Source: an uncultured Veillonellaceae bacterium | Lineage (GTDB): Bacteria; Bacillota; Negativicutes; Selenomonadales; Selenomonadaceae | Direction: 5' to 3' | NCBI GenBank assembly: GCA_902801565.1 | Contig: CADCIX010000029.1 | Coordinates: 1-64,000 of the forward strand | Length of the DNA stretch: 64,000 bases | Shown: in pieces, positions 17,127 through 23,886 of the stretch | Position numbering within the stretch: the first letter of the stretch is position 1 | How the letters are laid out: every line of letters begins with the position of its first letter | Made by a program: the position numbers and the translations under genes | The notes under the pieces: model-generated | The model's input: the letters and a program-made list of their open reading frames with translations, nothing else | Told to the model about the DNA's origin: nothing | Databases searched by the model: none

Positions 17127-17339
17127 AAAATCTCAACCGTTACTGAAAACTTATAAAAAGCTATGCATTTCATAAGAAAAGTTAACTTTTACGTTCCATT
17201 CCTCATTCTTTCCCACAAAGGGAGTTTCGCATCCGCTTTTGCCGTCCCGAGGGGCAGGCTACTTGCGTTTGATGTAATGCTCCAGAGGCTTAAATTCCCC
17301 GCTAACGAACGGGTACATATCTGCATTGACTTGTTGGTG

Positions 17340-18212
17340 TCAGCTTGCAGATTTGGATAGCTCCGTCTCCCCGTAGCGTTTGAGATTCAATGCCGCCTGG
17401 AAGTCACGGTCTATCACATTGCCACAATGCGGACAAACATAAGTCCTATCAGATAGCGTCAGGTCTTTCTTTACATAGCCGCATTCGATACAGGTCTTAG
17501 AGCTTGGATACCATCTGTCAGCTATGACAACGGCTATCTTCGCCCAATGAGCCTTGTATTCTATCTGTCTGCGGAACTCGTAAAGGTTTTGCTCCTGAAC
17601 CTTCTCCGACAAATGCTTGTTCTTCATCATCCCCTGCACATTCAGGTTTTCGAGGCATATAAAACTTGGTTTTCGTCCTATTATTGCCGCCGTTGCCTGA
17701 TGCACATGATTGGCTCTGATGTTCGCCAGCCTGTGGTTGATTCGTAAAAGTCGTTTTTCGCCTTTTATAAGGTTGCTTGTTTTGCAGTAACTATCTCCTT
17801 TCTTGTTCATTTGGTATTTTCGAGATACCTGACGCTGCAACCTGCGCCTCGTTTTCTTGAGTTTTCGGACTGTCCTGGTCTTGTTGATATTCCTGACCTT
17901 GGTGGTGTCAGAGATTATCGCCAAGTCCTTGATGCCCAAATCAATGCCTACACCTTCCGTATAGGGATGACCAGCCTGTTTGCATACAAATTTCAGCTCA
18001 CGCATGGGCTTCAGCTTGCGGGAAGTCTTGATTCCTACGGAAAGCCACCAGTTTTCACCGTCAAATGATATCCGTGGGCTGGTATATTTTGCTTGGGTCG
18101 GGATTCTTCCCTTTTCGGCGAGCTTTATCCAGTTGAGCCTCTGGCGGTTCTTTTTCTTGCTGCCGGCTATATTCTCCAGTTTGACATGTGTGTCTGTGAA
18201 CTGGATTTTCAC
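17340..18212 (-). pseudogene. tnpB: TnpB, C-terminal part
   Basis: RuvC-like nuclease part of TnpB, 290 aa. RuvC I is GIDLGIKDLA, RuvC II ICLENLNVQG, and a zinc finger is made of CIECG and CPHCG. RuvC III is DRDFQAALNL. All catalytic acidic residues are present. Upstream, the sense frame DFRFYQDNV runs into a TGA and is out of phase with the N-terminal part, so the gene is broken by a single indel near 18214-18235. TnpB is an RNA-guided DNA nuclease tied to IS200/IS605 elements. Confidence 0.85.
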
Positions 18213-18213
18213 G

Positions 18214-18603
18214 TTATCTTGGTAGAAGCGGAAATCTCAGTTTCCTGCCTATCCGGGCATAATGTCCAATCTTCTTAGGTGAATACCTGACATAGCCTAC
18301 CTGTTTCTGCTTACGGAAGAAGTTCTTATACGCTATGCACAAGTCTTTGATGGCCTGCTTTGTGACATTGTTTGATATGTCTAGTAGCCAGGGCTTTTCC
18401 CCAGAATTGCGGAGAACTGTAAACTCCTTGCGAAGGTCATAATCGCTTTGGAGCTTACGTCCTTCCTGAAAATTCTCCATCTGCTTATCCAAAGCCCAGT
18501 TGTAGGCAAACCTTGAAGCACCTGCGAACTGAAACAGTTTAGTTCTCTGCTTGTTATTCGGGAGCAGGCATATCCTGATTGACCTTATCACCTGAATCAC
18601 CAC
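18214..18603 (-). pseudogene. tnpB: TnpB, N-terminal part
   Basis: The first 129 aa of TnpB. It begins with an OrfB-type helix-turn-helix region (NKQRTKLFQFAGASRFAYNWAL, residues about 17-38) and ends after GHYARIGRKLRFPLLPR when the frame is lost; the remainder is encoded at 17340-18212. Start is a GTG (18603 or the in-frame GTG at 18594, which has AAAGGTG better spaced). Confidence 0.8.
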
Positions 18604-18728
18604 CTTTCATGTATATTATACCTTATTAGTGGCGACATTTCTGGATTTTCGCAAGATTGTAATGTAGTTAGCATAGTTTTATAACTATTTAGAAGTTACT
18701 TTTATCTATTGAAAGCCTCCAAGGGATT

Positions 18729-19868
18729 TCAGATTATGGCCGCTTCATACCCGCAAATCTTGTTCACCTCTGTTGCGAGGTGAAGGGCGGCACGGTAGCG
18801 TTCCTGATGTTTTTCCTTTTGTTTTTGTGTGACGCATTTTCTTGCGCTTCCTTCGAAGCGCTTCTTGAGGGATACCGGCCGGTCTTCCTGCACCAGCTTG
18901 TCCGCAAGGAAGACGAGGGCGGCTTCGTCCAGCTTCTTGTCGGGAGGCATGTCGTGATGTGTGCGTATGAGGGCGGCGATGTCCGGATAGCCGAGCCTGT
19001 CCAGATATTCGGCGCCTTGTTTCGCGTGGGCCTTTTCTGTCCGGGCGATGTCGTGGAGGAGGGCGGCGGATAGGGTCGGTTCCCTTGCGAGGAAGGTTCC
19101 CGCATCTTCCAGGGCAGACAGCAGCCTGTCTGCCTCCTTGGCAACAGCCATCGTATGGCGGACAACACGGGATGGCGTTTGTGCAGTTTCCAAAAGATCG
19201 AGACAGAAATCGCGATCCGGGATTGGATGCGGGACGCGTCCGAGTTCCTGGATCTTTAAGCCCCCGTTGGTTTCAATGACACTGGAAATCGAGCCATAGG
19301 GGGGCTTTTTCATGTTTGCCCTGTCGAAAGGAGGCTGGAGAAGCCTTTCCGTGCCTGCGCGGGTGAGTGAGGACAGGCCGTCAAGGGGGGGCAGGTTACC
19401 GAGCACAGCGAAGAAGGCCCGCAGGATGCCGGAATGGGTGACGAACAGGAGATTTCCCGGGACCTTTTGCGCCGCAGTTCCGATGGCATGAAGAAAACGC
19501 AGCAGCGACAGGCCCTGGGGTTCGGCCTGTGGAAGGGTGAGGAAGGGCTCCTTTCCCCGCCTCTCGTAGAGAAGGGGCCACCGCCTCCGGATTTCCTCGA
19601 AAGCAAGGCCGTCCCACTCTCCCGTGTCGATTTCCTGCAATCCCTCCAGTACATGGAATGGGCGGCGCAGGAGGGCCGCTGTCTGTCTTGCCCGCTGCAG
19701 GGGGCTGCAAAAGACGGCGGCGATTGGCAGGTTGTCCAGCTCGCGCCCGGCAACTGCTGCCTGAAGCCTGCCGAGGACAGAGAGCGGGAGCTCCCGTCTT
19801 CCGAGGCAGATGGATGTTCCTTCGGGGAAAGCAGGTTCGGCATGCCGAAGAAAACAGAGAGTTCTCAT
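18729..19868 (-). CDS. Histidine phosphatase-HD domain fusion protein
   Basis: Protein of 379 aa with two enzyme domains. Residues 1-190 are a phosphoglycerate-mutase-type histidine phosphatase (LRHAEP near residue 7, the FCSPLQRARQTA motif, GEWDG, and VTHSGI near 145), most like alpha-ribazole phosphatases. Residues about 235-379 are an HD phosphohydrolase (VRHTMAVAKEA, LLHDIART, RTHHDM). The substrate is unknown. ATG 19868 is chosen because GGGGGAA lies 6 bases upstream; the frame stays open another 92 codons upstream over a terminator and the next gene, which is not coding. Similar fusions near molybdenum hydroxylase genes suggest a link to cofactor metabolism, but this is an inference. 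Confidence 0.82.
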   Translation of the reverse strand: MRTLCFLRHAEPAFPEGTSICLGRRELPLSVLGRLQAAVAGRELDNLPIAAVFCSPLQRARQTAALLRRPFHVLEGLQEIDTGEWDGLAFEEIRRRWPLLYERRGKEPFLTLPQAEPQGLSLLRFLHAIGTAAQKVPGNLLFVTHSGILRAFFAVLGNLPPLDGLSSLTRAGTERLLQPPFDRANMKKPPYGSISSVIETNGGLKIQELGRVPHPIPDRDFCLDLLETAQTPSRVVRHTMAVAKEADRLLSALEDAGTFLAREPTLSAALLHDIARTEKAHAKQGAEYLDRLGYPDIAALIRTHHDMPPDKKLDEAALVFLADKLVQEDRPVSLKKRFEGSARKCVTQKQKEKHQERYRAALHLATEVNKICGYEAAII

Positions 19869-19897
19869 GATATTCCCCCATGGTTTGTCGTGATAAG

Positions 19898-19927
19898 AAA
19901 ACCACTGGAGTTGCCCCCAGTGGTTTT
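19898..19927 (-). terminator. Terminator of the heme-binding-like gene
   Basis: Perfect 11-bp stem AAAACCACTGG/CCAGTGGTTTT with an 8-base loop. Reading minus, it ends in TTTT, between the upstream gene stop and the phosphatase start. Confidence 0.75.
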
Positions 19928-19956
19928 GTTGTTTCCCGGAAAATGGGACGTTTCCA

Positions 19957-20892
19957 TCAATCGGCCATAGCTGCGACTGCGGCCTCTGCAACAGTGGTAT
20001 CTTCTGCCACGCTACCGCCGGATACGCCGATGGCGCCGATCTGCTTCCCACTCTTGTCATAGACCGGAATGCCACCGCCAAACTCCACGAGACGGCCTGC
20101 ATGCTGCACCGCGATTCCCTGGAGTTCCTGTCCCTGCTGGGCAAGTTCTTTTACCTTCGCGCTGGGCATCTTCAAGGCCACGGCCGTGAATGCCTTATTC
20201 GGGGCAATTTCGAGGCTTGCCAGGAGGGAATTTTCCATCCTGTGCAGCAGCACCAGATTGCCGCCCATATCCACAAAGGAAATGACCATGGGCACGTCGA
20301 TTTCGATGGCCTTTTTCTCCGCAGCATTCACTGCCAGGATGGCCTTGTCCAGCAATACTCCGCCGGAGGCTGCCTTGATCTCTTTTGCTTTCTTGTAGGC
20401 GTCGAGACCGGCCTGGGCAACGGAGGTATCCTCAGCCACGCTGCCGCCGGACACGCCGATGCCGCCGATCTGCTTCCCGGAAGCATCATAGATGGGGAGC
20501 CCGCCGCCGAATTCCACGATGCGGCCTGCATGCTGGACGGCAATGCCCTGCAATTCCTGTCCTTGCTGCGCAAGCTGTTTCACATTGGAGCTGGGCATTT
20601 TCAACGCAACGGCGGTAAAGGCCTTGTTCGGGGCAATCTCCAGGCTGGCCAGCAGAGAGCCTTCCATCCTGTGCAGCAGCACCAGATTCCCGTCCATATC
20701 CACCACCGAGATGACCATGGGCACATTGATTTCCTCTGCCTTGTTCTGGGCACCCGCCACCATGATCTTCGCTGCATCCAGCAGCTCACCCGTGGCGGTT
20801 CCCTTGGCCGAGGCATAGGGTGTGTTGACGAGCAGCAAGGCGCTCATCAGCAGGAATGCACCCAGACAGACCAAAAAACCGGACTTTCTCAT
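19957..20892 (-). CDS. Secreted tandem GlcG/HbpS-like (DUF336) protein
   Basis: Exported protein of 311 aa. Residues 1-30 are a signal peptide (MRKSGFLVCLGAFLLMSALL, then a YASA-like cleavage region). Two near-identical HbpS/GlcG (DUF336) domains follow, about residues 32-160 and 175-308. Each has the sequence order VPMVISVVD, HRMEGSLLASLEIA or its near copy, ALKMPS, QGIAVQHAGR, EFGGG and GVSGGSVAEDT. HbpS-type domains bind heme or corrinoids. The second copy is a clear internal duplication at both DNA and protein level. The promoter contains the 42-bp repeat also found before folE. Confidence 0.85.
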   Translation of the reverse strand: MRKSGFLVCLGAFLLMSALLLVNTPYASAKGTATGELLDAAKIMVAGAQNKAEEINVPMVISVVDMDGNLVLLHRMEGSLLASLEIAPNKAFTAVALKMPSSNVKQLAQQGQELQGIAVQHAGRIVEFGGGLPIYDASGKQIGGIGVSGGSVAEDTSVAQAGLDAYKKAKEIKAASGGVLLDKAILAVNAAEKKAIEIDVPMVISFVDMGGNLVLLHRMENSLLASLEIAPNKAFTAVALKMPSAKVKELAQQGQELQGIAVQHAGRLVEFGGGIPVYDKSGKQIGAIGVSGGSVAEDTTVAEAAVAAMAD

Positions 20893-20938
20893 AAGATTCT
20901 CCCCTTTCCTTTGCACAAAAGAAATATCATCTATGCAA

Positions 20939-20980
20939 TATTATAACGCATTGTTCGAATTTTGCCAAAGAAAAAATATT
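20939..20980 (-). repeat. 42-bp promoter repeat, copy 1 (hbpS-like gene)
   Basis: Minus-strand TTGGCA (20968-20963), 17-bp spacer, TATAAT (20945-20940). The whole 42-bp segment matches 40895-40936 at 39 of 42 positions. The remaining stretch up to 21250 holds no convincing gene. Confidence 0.7.
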
Positions 20981-21273
20981 TCAATTGATGTTCTGACATT
21001 GGCTTGTCCATGTTGTAATAAATATCCGAATTCTCCCAAAACTTTATAAAACAGGCATTATTTGATATCATGTAAATGAGAGCTTGAGATTCGGCCATGA
21101 GCAGTGCGGGCCTTCTGGTGTCTGCTTCGAAATACATATGTATACCAATTTCAAAGATTTTTTCTATGATGAGGAATCTGCGTAGTCTGACTGCTGGCGG
21201 CAGAAGCATAGGTATTGTTCCCGGTGGTGTTACGTTTAAATGAGGGAATTTTGGATAGAGAGGAGCGAGTGCA

Positions 21274-21510
21274 TTGATTGCGATAAGACAACAAGCCTAT
21301 CAACTGATTGATGCTATGCCAGATGAAAAATTATCCCTTATTGTGGACATTTTGCAAGCATTCAAACGCAACGAAAATGTTCACAGCAAAGAGAAATCGG
21401 TAAATCGCAATGTTGATCTCTCAAAATATATGGGGCGAGGAGATAAAATGTTTGCTGATACGGAATCGATAGAAAATTATCTAAAGGAGTCTCGTGATGA
21501 CAGATTCTAA
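21274..21510 (+). CDS. Putative antitoxin of a PIN-domain toxin pair
   Basis: Protein of 78 aa beginning MIAIRQQAYQLIDAMPDEKL, with a helical N-terminus and a C-terminal tail (MFADTESIENYLKESRDDRF) of the type that wraps toxins. It starts at TTG 21274 with GAGAGGAG 9 bases upstream and overlaps the PIN gene by 14 bp. Assigned by its position and size; family DUF2281- or RelB-like is possible but not certain. The preceding leader ATAGAGAGGAG-C-GAGTGC-A-TTGAT is repeated before the MNT gene at 22008. Confidence 0.7.
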   Translation: MIAIRQQAYQLIDAMPDEKLSLIVDILQAFKRNENVHSKEKSVNRNVDLSKYMGRGDKMFADTESIENYLKESRDDRF

Positions 21511-21919
21511 AATATTTCTGGACACTGCACCATTCATATATTTGCTGGATAATGATGAAAATTTCGGTGATAAAACGAATAGAATACTGTCTGATTTTTT
21601 ACGGAAAAATAATAAATTCGTTTCATCAGTAATCACTTGTAGCGAATATCTTGTTGTTCCTTATCGAACAAACAATCGACCCTGTATCAATGCATTTTGG
21701 GAGCTGATTGAAGATTGCTTTATCGATTTGTTTCCAATTACGCAGCCAATCGCGGAAAAGGCCGCAGAAATTCGTGCTGCATACAAATTCAAAACAATGG
21801 ATTCTCTGCAATTAGCTGTTGCATGCATGGAAGAGCGTGAATTGTTTTTAACGAATGACAAGCAATTGAGGCAATTTCAGGAAATTCGTTGTGTAACAGT
21901 CGAAGAATGGGAGGTTTAA
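21497..21919 (+). CDS. PIN-domain (VapC-like) toxin
   Basis: Ribonuclease-type toxin of 140 aa. The PIN acidic residues are visible: Asp in KIFLDTAPF (residue 8), Glu in VITCSEYL (near 48), Asp in KTMDSLQLA (near 97) and Asp in FLTNDKQL (near 117). ATG 21497 with AAAGGAG 7 bases upstream is preferred over GTG 21494. It overlaps the antitoxin gene, as usual for type II pairs. Confidence 0.85.
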   Translation: MTDSKIFLDTAPFIYLLDNDENFGDKTNRILSDFLRKNNKFVSSVITCSEYLVVPYRTNNRPCINAFWELIEDCFIDLFPITQPIAEKAAEIRAAYKFKTMDSLQLAVACMEERELFLTNDKQLRQFQEIRCVTVEEWEV

Positions 21920-22026
21920 CTTTTGCCGACAAATCGAAATTGACCATCCGAAGGTCAATGGATAACCTTGCGGAACTGCGGGATTCTTTTCTGCAGGAAT
22001 ATTTCGAATAGAGAGGAGTGAGTGCT

Positions 22027-22323
22027 TTGATCTTTACTGCTGATGAAATACGTGCTAGGCTACTGCCTGTTTTGGAAAAAAATATGATAAGTCGTGCAGT
22101 ACTGTTTGGTTCATATAGTAAGGGTACAGCTACGGAATTAAGTGATATTGATATCATGGTTGAAAGTCATTTGCGTGGATTGGATTTTTTTGGCTTTGTT
22201 GAAGATATACGCGAAAGTTTGGCTGACAAAGAGGTAGATGTTATAGACATAGAGGAGATTGTTCCTGATTCGCCAATAGAGAAAGAGATTAATGCAACAG
22301 GGGTGGAGATATATGCCAAGTAA
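22027..22323 (+). CDS. mntA: MNT-type nucleotidyltransferase antitoxin
   Basis: Minimal nucleotidyltransferase of 98 aa. The signature AVLFGSYSKGTATELSDIDI (residues about 24-43) is the GSX10DXD motif of MntA. In HEPN-MNT systems it AMPylates and neutralises the HEPN RNase toxin. TTG 22027 is preferred by analogy with the neighbouring antitoxin; GTG 22018 would merge with the ribosome site. The HEPN partner downstream is truncated, so this is probably an orphan antitoxin. Confidence 0.8.
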   Translation: MIFTADEIRARLLPVLEKNMISRAVLFGSYSKGTATELSDIDIMVESHLRGLDFFGFVEDIRESLADKEVDVIDIEEIVPDSPIEKEINATGVEIYAK

Positions 22324-22513
22324 AGATTTAATCATACTCGACAAGCTTATAGGTTATAGTGAAGATATTTCTGATTATGTTTTGGACATGGATAAAGAGA
22401 AATTTGTGGCTGATAGCAAAACAATGGCCGCTTGCGCGTTTTGTCAGCTCTGTTCCTCGTCTGCCGGAATGGCCTGTTCCGAGAATATGTCCGAGCCAAT
22501 CATGTCAAGGTAG
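22313..22513 (+). pseudogene. Truncated HEPN-domain toxin
   Basis: The first 42 or so residues (MPSKDLIILDKLIGYSEDIS, then MAACAFC) match the start of HEPN toxins of MNT pairs, and the start overlaps the mntA stop in the usual way. From about 22437 the sequence is the 3' end of the opposite-strand NTP transferase gene, so the HEPN core with its Rx4-6H active site is lost. The remaining frame closes at 22513 by chance. Confidence 0.75.
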
Positions 22514-23406
22514 AGCTTTGCTGCAGCCTGGCGCACGGCGGATTCATAGCGCTCGAAGGCATGAAGGAAGCGTTTCCCTTCCTCGGTGAGGGAACTGCTG
22601 CTGCCCTTGGCTCCGCCCTGGCTGCGCTTGACCAGGCAGATGCCGCTTTGAGCTTCCACGGTATTGAGCATCTGCCAGCCGGAGGAATAGGAGATCTGCA
22701 TGCGCTTGCAGGCACGGCTGACGGAGCCCAGTTCGTCGATCAGGGCGAGGAGCAGGGCGGTCTGGGAGTCGAAAAAGGGCTTCTCCCGCGCCAGGGCCAC
22801 ACGGACTATGGGGCGTACCAGCTGGCTGTTGTGGTAGTTCAGAAGGGCTGTGTAGTCTTCCTGGGTGTCCATGTCCATGAGGATGCCCCGATCCGCGACA
22901 TCGATGCGGGTTTCTTCCACGCCGCATCGGGAGAGGGCGCCCCGGAGCCCGTCATCGCCCTTGTCCTGCAGGATTCGCTCGATGACAGGGGCGGACATCA
23001 GGATGGGGTGTCCGGTCATGCCATTGCAGACGGGGACGGCAAGCTCTGCTTCGCTGGCAAGGAGTGCCTTGACCGTATCCGAGGTGAAGAGGGGAATGTC
23101 CACCGGGGTGAAGAGGACGCGGTCGCATTTGTCCTCCAGATACTGCAGGCCGATGCAGGCGCTCTCGAACATATCCGTGGTACGGTAGTTGGGATTGCGC
23201 AGAAAAAGGACGCCGTTCCGCGTGAGGTGATGTTCCAGGTCGTCGGCGCGATAGCCCGTGACAAAGACGATCCTGGAAACATCGGACTGCTTCAGCGTGG
23301 CGATGATTCTCTGCGATATGGATATGGCTCCCACATTCAGCATGGGCTTGAAGTCGCCCATGCGGCTGGAGAGGCCCGCTGCGACAATAACGGCTCCTGT
23401 CCTCAT
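22444..23406 (-). CDS. MobA-like NTP transferase fused to ModE-type HTH (DVU_1551 type)
   Basis: Protein of 320 aa. Residues 1-195 are a MobA/MocA-type nucleotidyltransferase (AVIVAAGLSSRMGDFKPML near residue 5, RNPNYRTTDMFES, LFTPVDIPLF). Residues about 205-300 are a ModE-like winged helix (DELGSVSRACKRMQISYSSG, then KRSQGGAKGSSSSLTEEG). MocA-type enzymes make the molybdopterin cytosine dinucleotide that Mop-type hydroxylases need; the fused domain may sense or regulate molybdate. This architecture is, from memory, the DVU_1551-type NTP transferase found with the maturation operon seen at 31-40 kb. It sits 0.5 kb before mop on the opposite strand. Confidence 0.85.
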   Translation of the reverse strand: MRTGAVIVAAGLSSRMGDFKPMLNVGAISISQRIIATLKQSDVSRIVFVTGYRADDLEHHLTRNGVLFLRNPNYRTTDMFESACIGLQYLEDKCDRVLFTPVDIPLFTSDTVKALLASEAELAVPVCNGMTGHPILMSAPVIERILQDKGDDGLRGALSRCGVEETRIDVADRGILMDMDTQEDYTALLNYHNSQLVRPIVRVALAREKPFFDSQTALLLALIDELGSVSRACKRMQISYSSGWQMLNTVEAQSGICLVKRSQGGAKGSSSSLTEEGKRFLHAFERYESAVRQAAAKLYLDMIGSDIFSEQAIPADEEQS

Positions 23407-23486
23407 TTGTTCTGCACTCCCCGAAGAAATTGTCCCATGGAAAAGCGAGTTGTTTTTATTTGCAATTTGACAGACCTGATAAAACT

Positions 23487-23515
23487 ATCTTAAAATTTAT
23501 ACAATAGACGGTCAA
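23487..23515 (-). promoter_or_regulatory. Promoter of the NTP transferase gene
   Basis: Minus-strand TTGACC (23515-23510), 17-bp spacer, TAAGAT (23492-23487). The -35 overlaps the stop of the upstream small gene. Confidence 0.5.
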
Positions 23516-23775
23516 TCTTCATGTGTGCCGCAGGCATCGTGATCCGCGCCTTGCCCGGTCATGTCCAGCAGATGCTGCTGTCCCTCGGCGGTGAAGAAGA
23601 CCAGTTCCGAGGGATTGCCTTGGGAGTTTTCGCCGCCCAGCCGCAGGATATTGGCTGTTTCGTGGTAGTCGATGGGCAGTGTCCTGTGGAAGGTCCGGCC
23701 CGTTTTCAGGTCGGTCACCTCGATTTTCACCTCAATCGCGCGAATCTCGCGGATGTTCGTTTCATCGTGCGTCAT
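23512..23775 (-). CDS. Hypothetical small protein, His/Cys-rich C-terminus
   Basis: Protein of 87 aa beginning MTHDETNIREIRAIEVKIEV and ending with TGQGADHDACGTHED. GAGGTG lies 7 bases before ATG 23775. The body looks like a small beta-rich fold; the tail groups three His, one Cys and several acidic residues, which could bind metal. It lies between the NTP transferase and mop genes, divergent from mop, so a role with the molybdenum enzyme is possible but only by position. I do not recognise a family. Confidence 0.65.
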   Translation of the reverse strand: MTHDETNIREIRAIEVKIEVTDLKTGRTFHRTLPIDYHETANILRLGGENSQGNPSELVFFTAEGQQHLLDMTGQGADHDACGTHED

Positions 23776-23886
23776 ATGCGCTCACCTCATTTTGTATATT
23801 GGTATATCCTATTCCAGTATATCAGAAGATTGGCTGGATTTAAAGTTTTTGCAACGTTTGTTTATTGAAGAGAAGGGGGAATATGA

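Larger units (their letters stand above)
17220..18625 (-). mobile_element. IS200/IS605-type element, tnpB-only, degenerate
   Basis: Approximate extent of an element carrying only a broken tnpB and no TnpA transposase. Past the tnpB stop, on the minus strand, there are compact hairpins (CCCGTT-cgtt-AGCGGG near 17310-17325, and CCC-ctc-GGG near 17250) in the place where IS605 right ends and reRNA (omegaRNA) scaffolds lie. Exact ends were not found. Confidence 0.55.

Noticed and set aside
19869-20144. N-terminal extension of the histidine phosphatase
   Set aside because: It crosses a strong terminator and the 3' end of the HbpS-like gene, and ATG 19868 has a clear ribosome site.
22432-23493. 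353-codon plus-strand frame over the NTP transferase gene
   Set aside because: Antisense shadow; the minus-strand protein has full MobA and ModE motifs.
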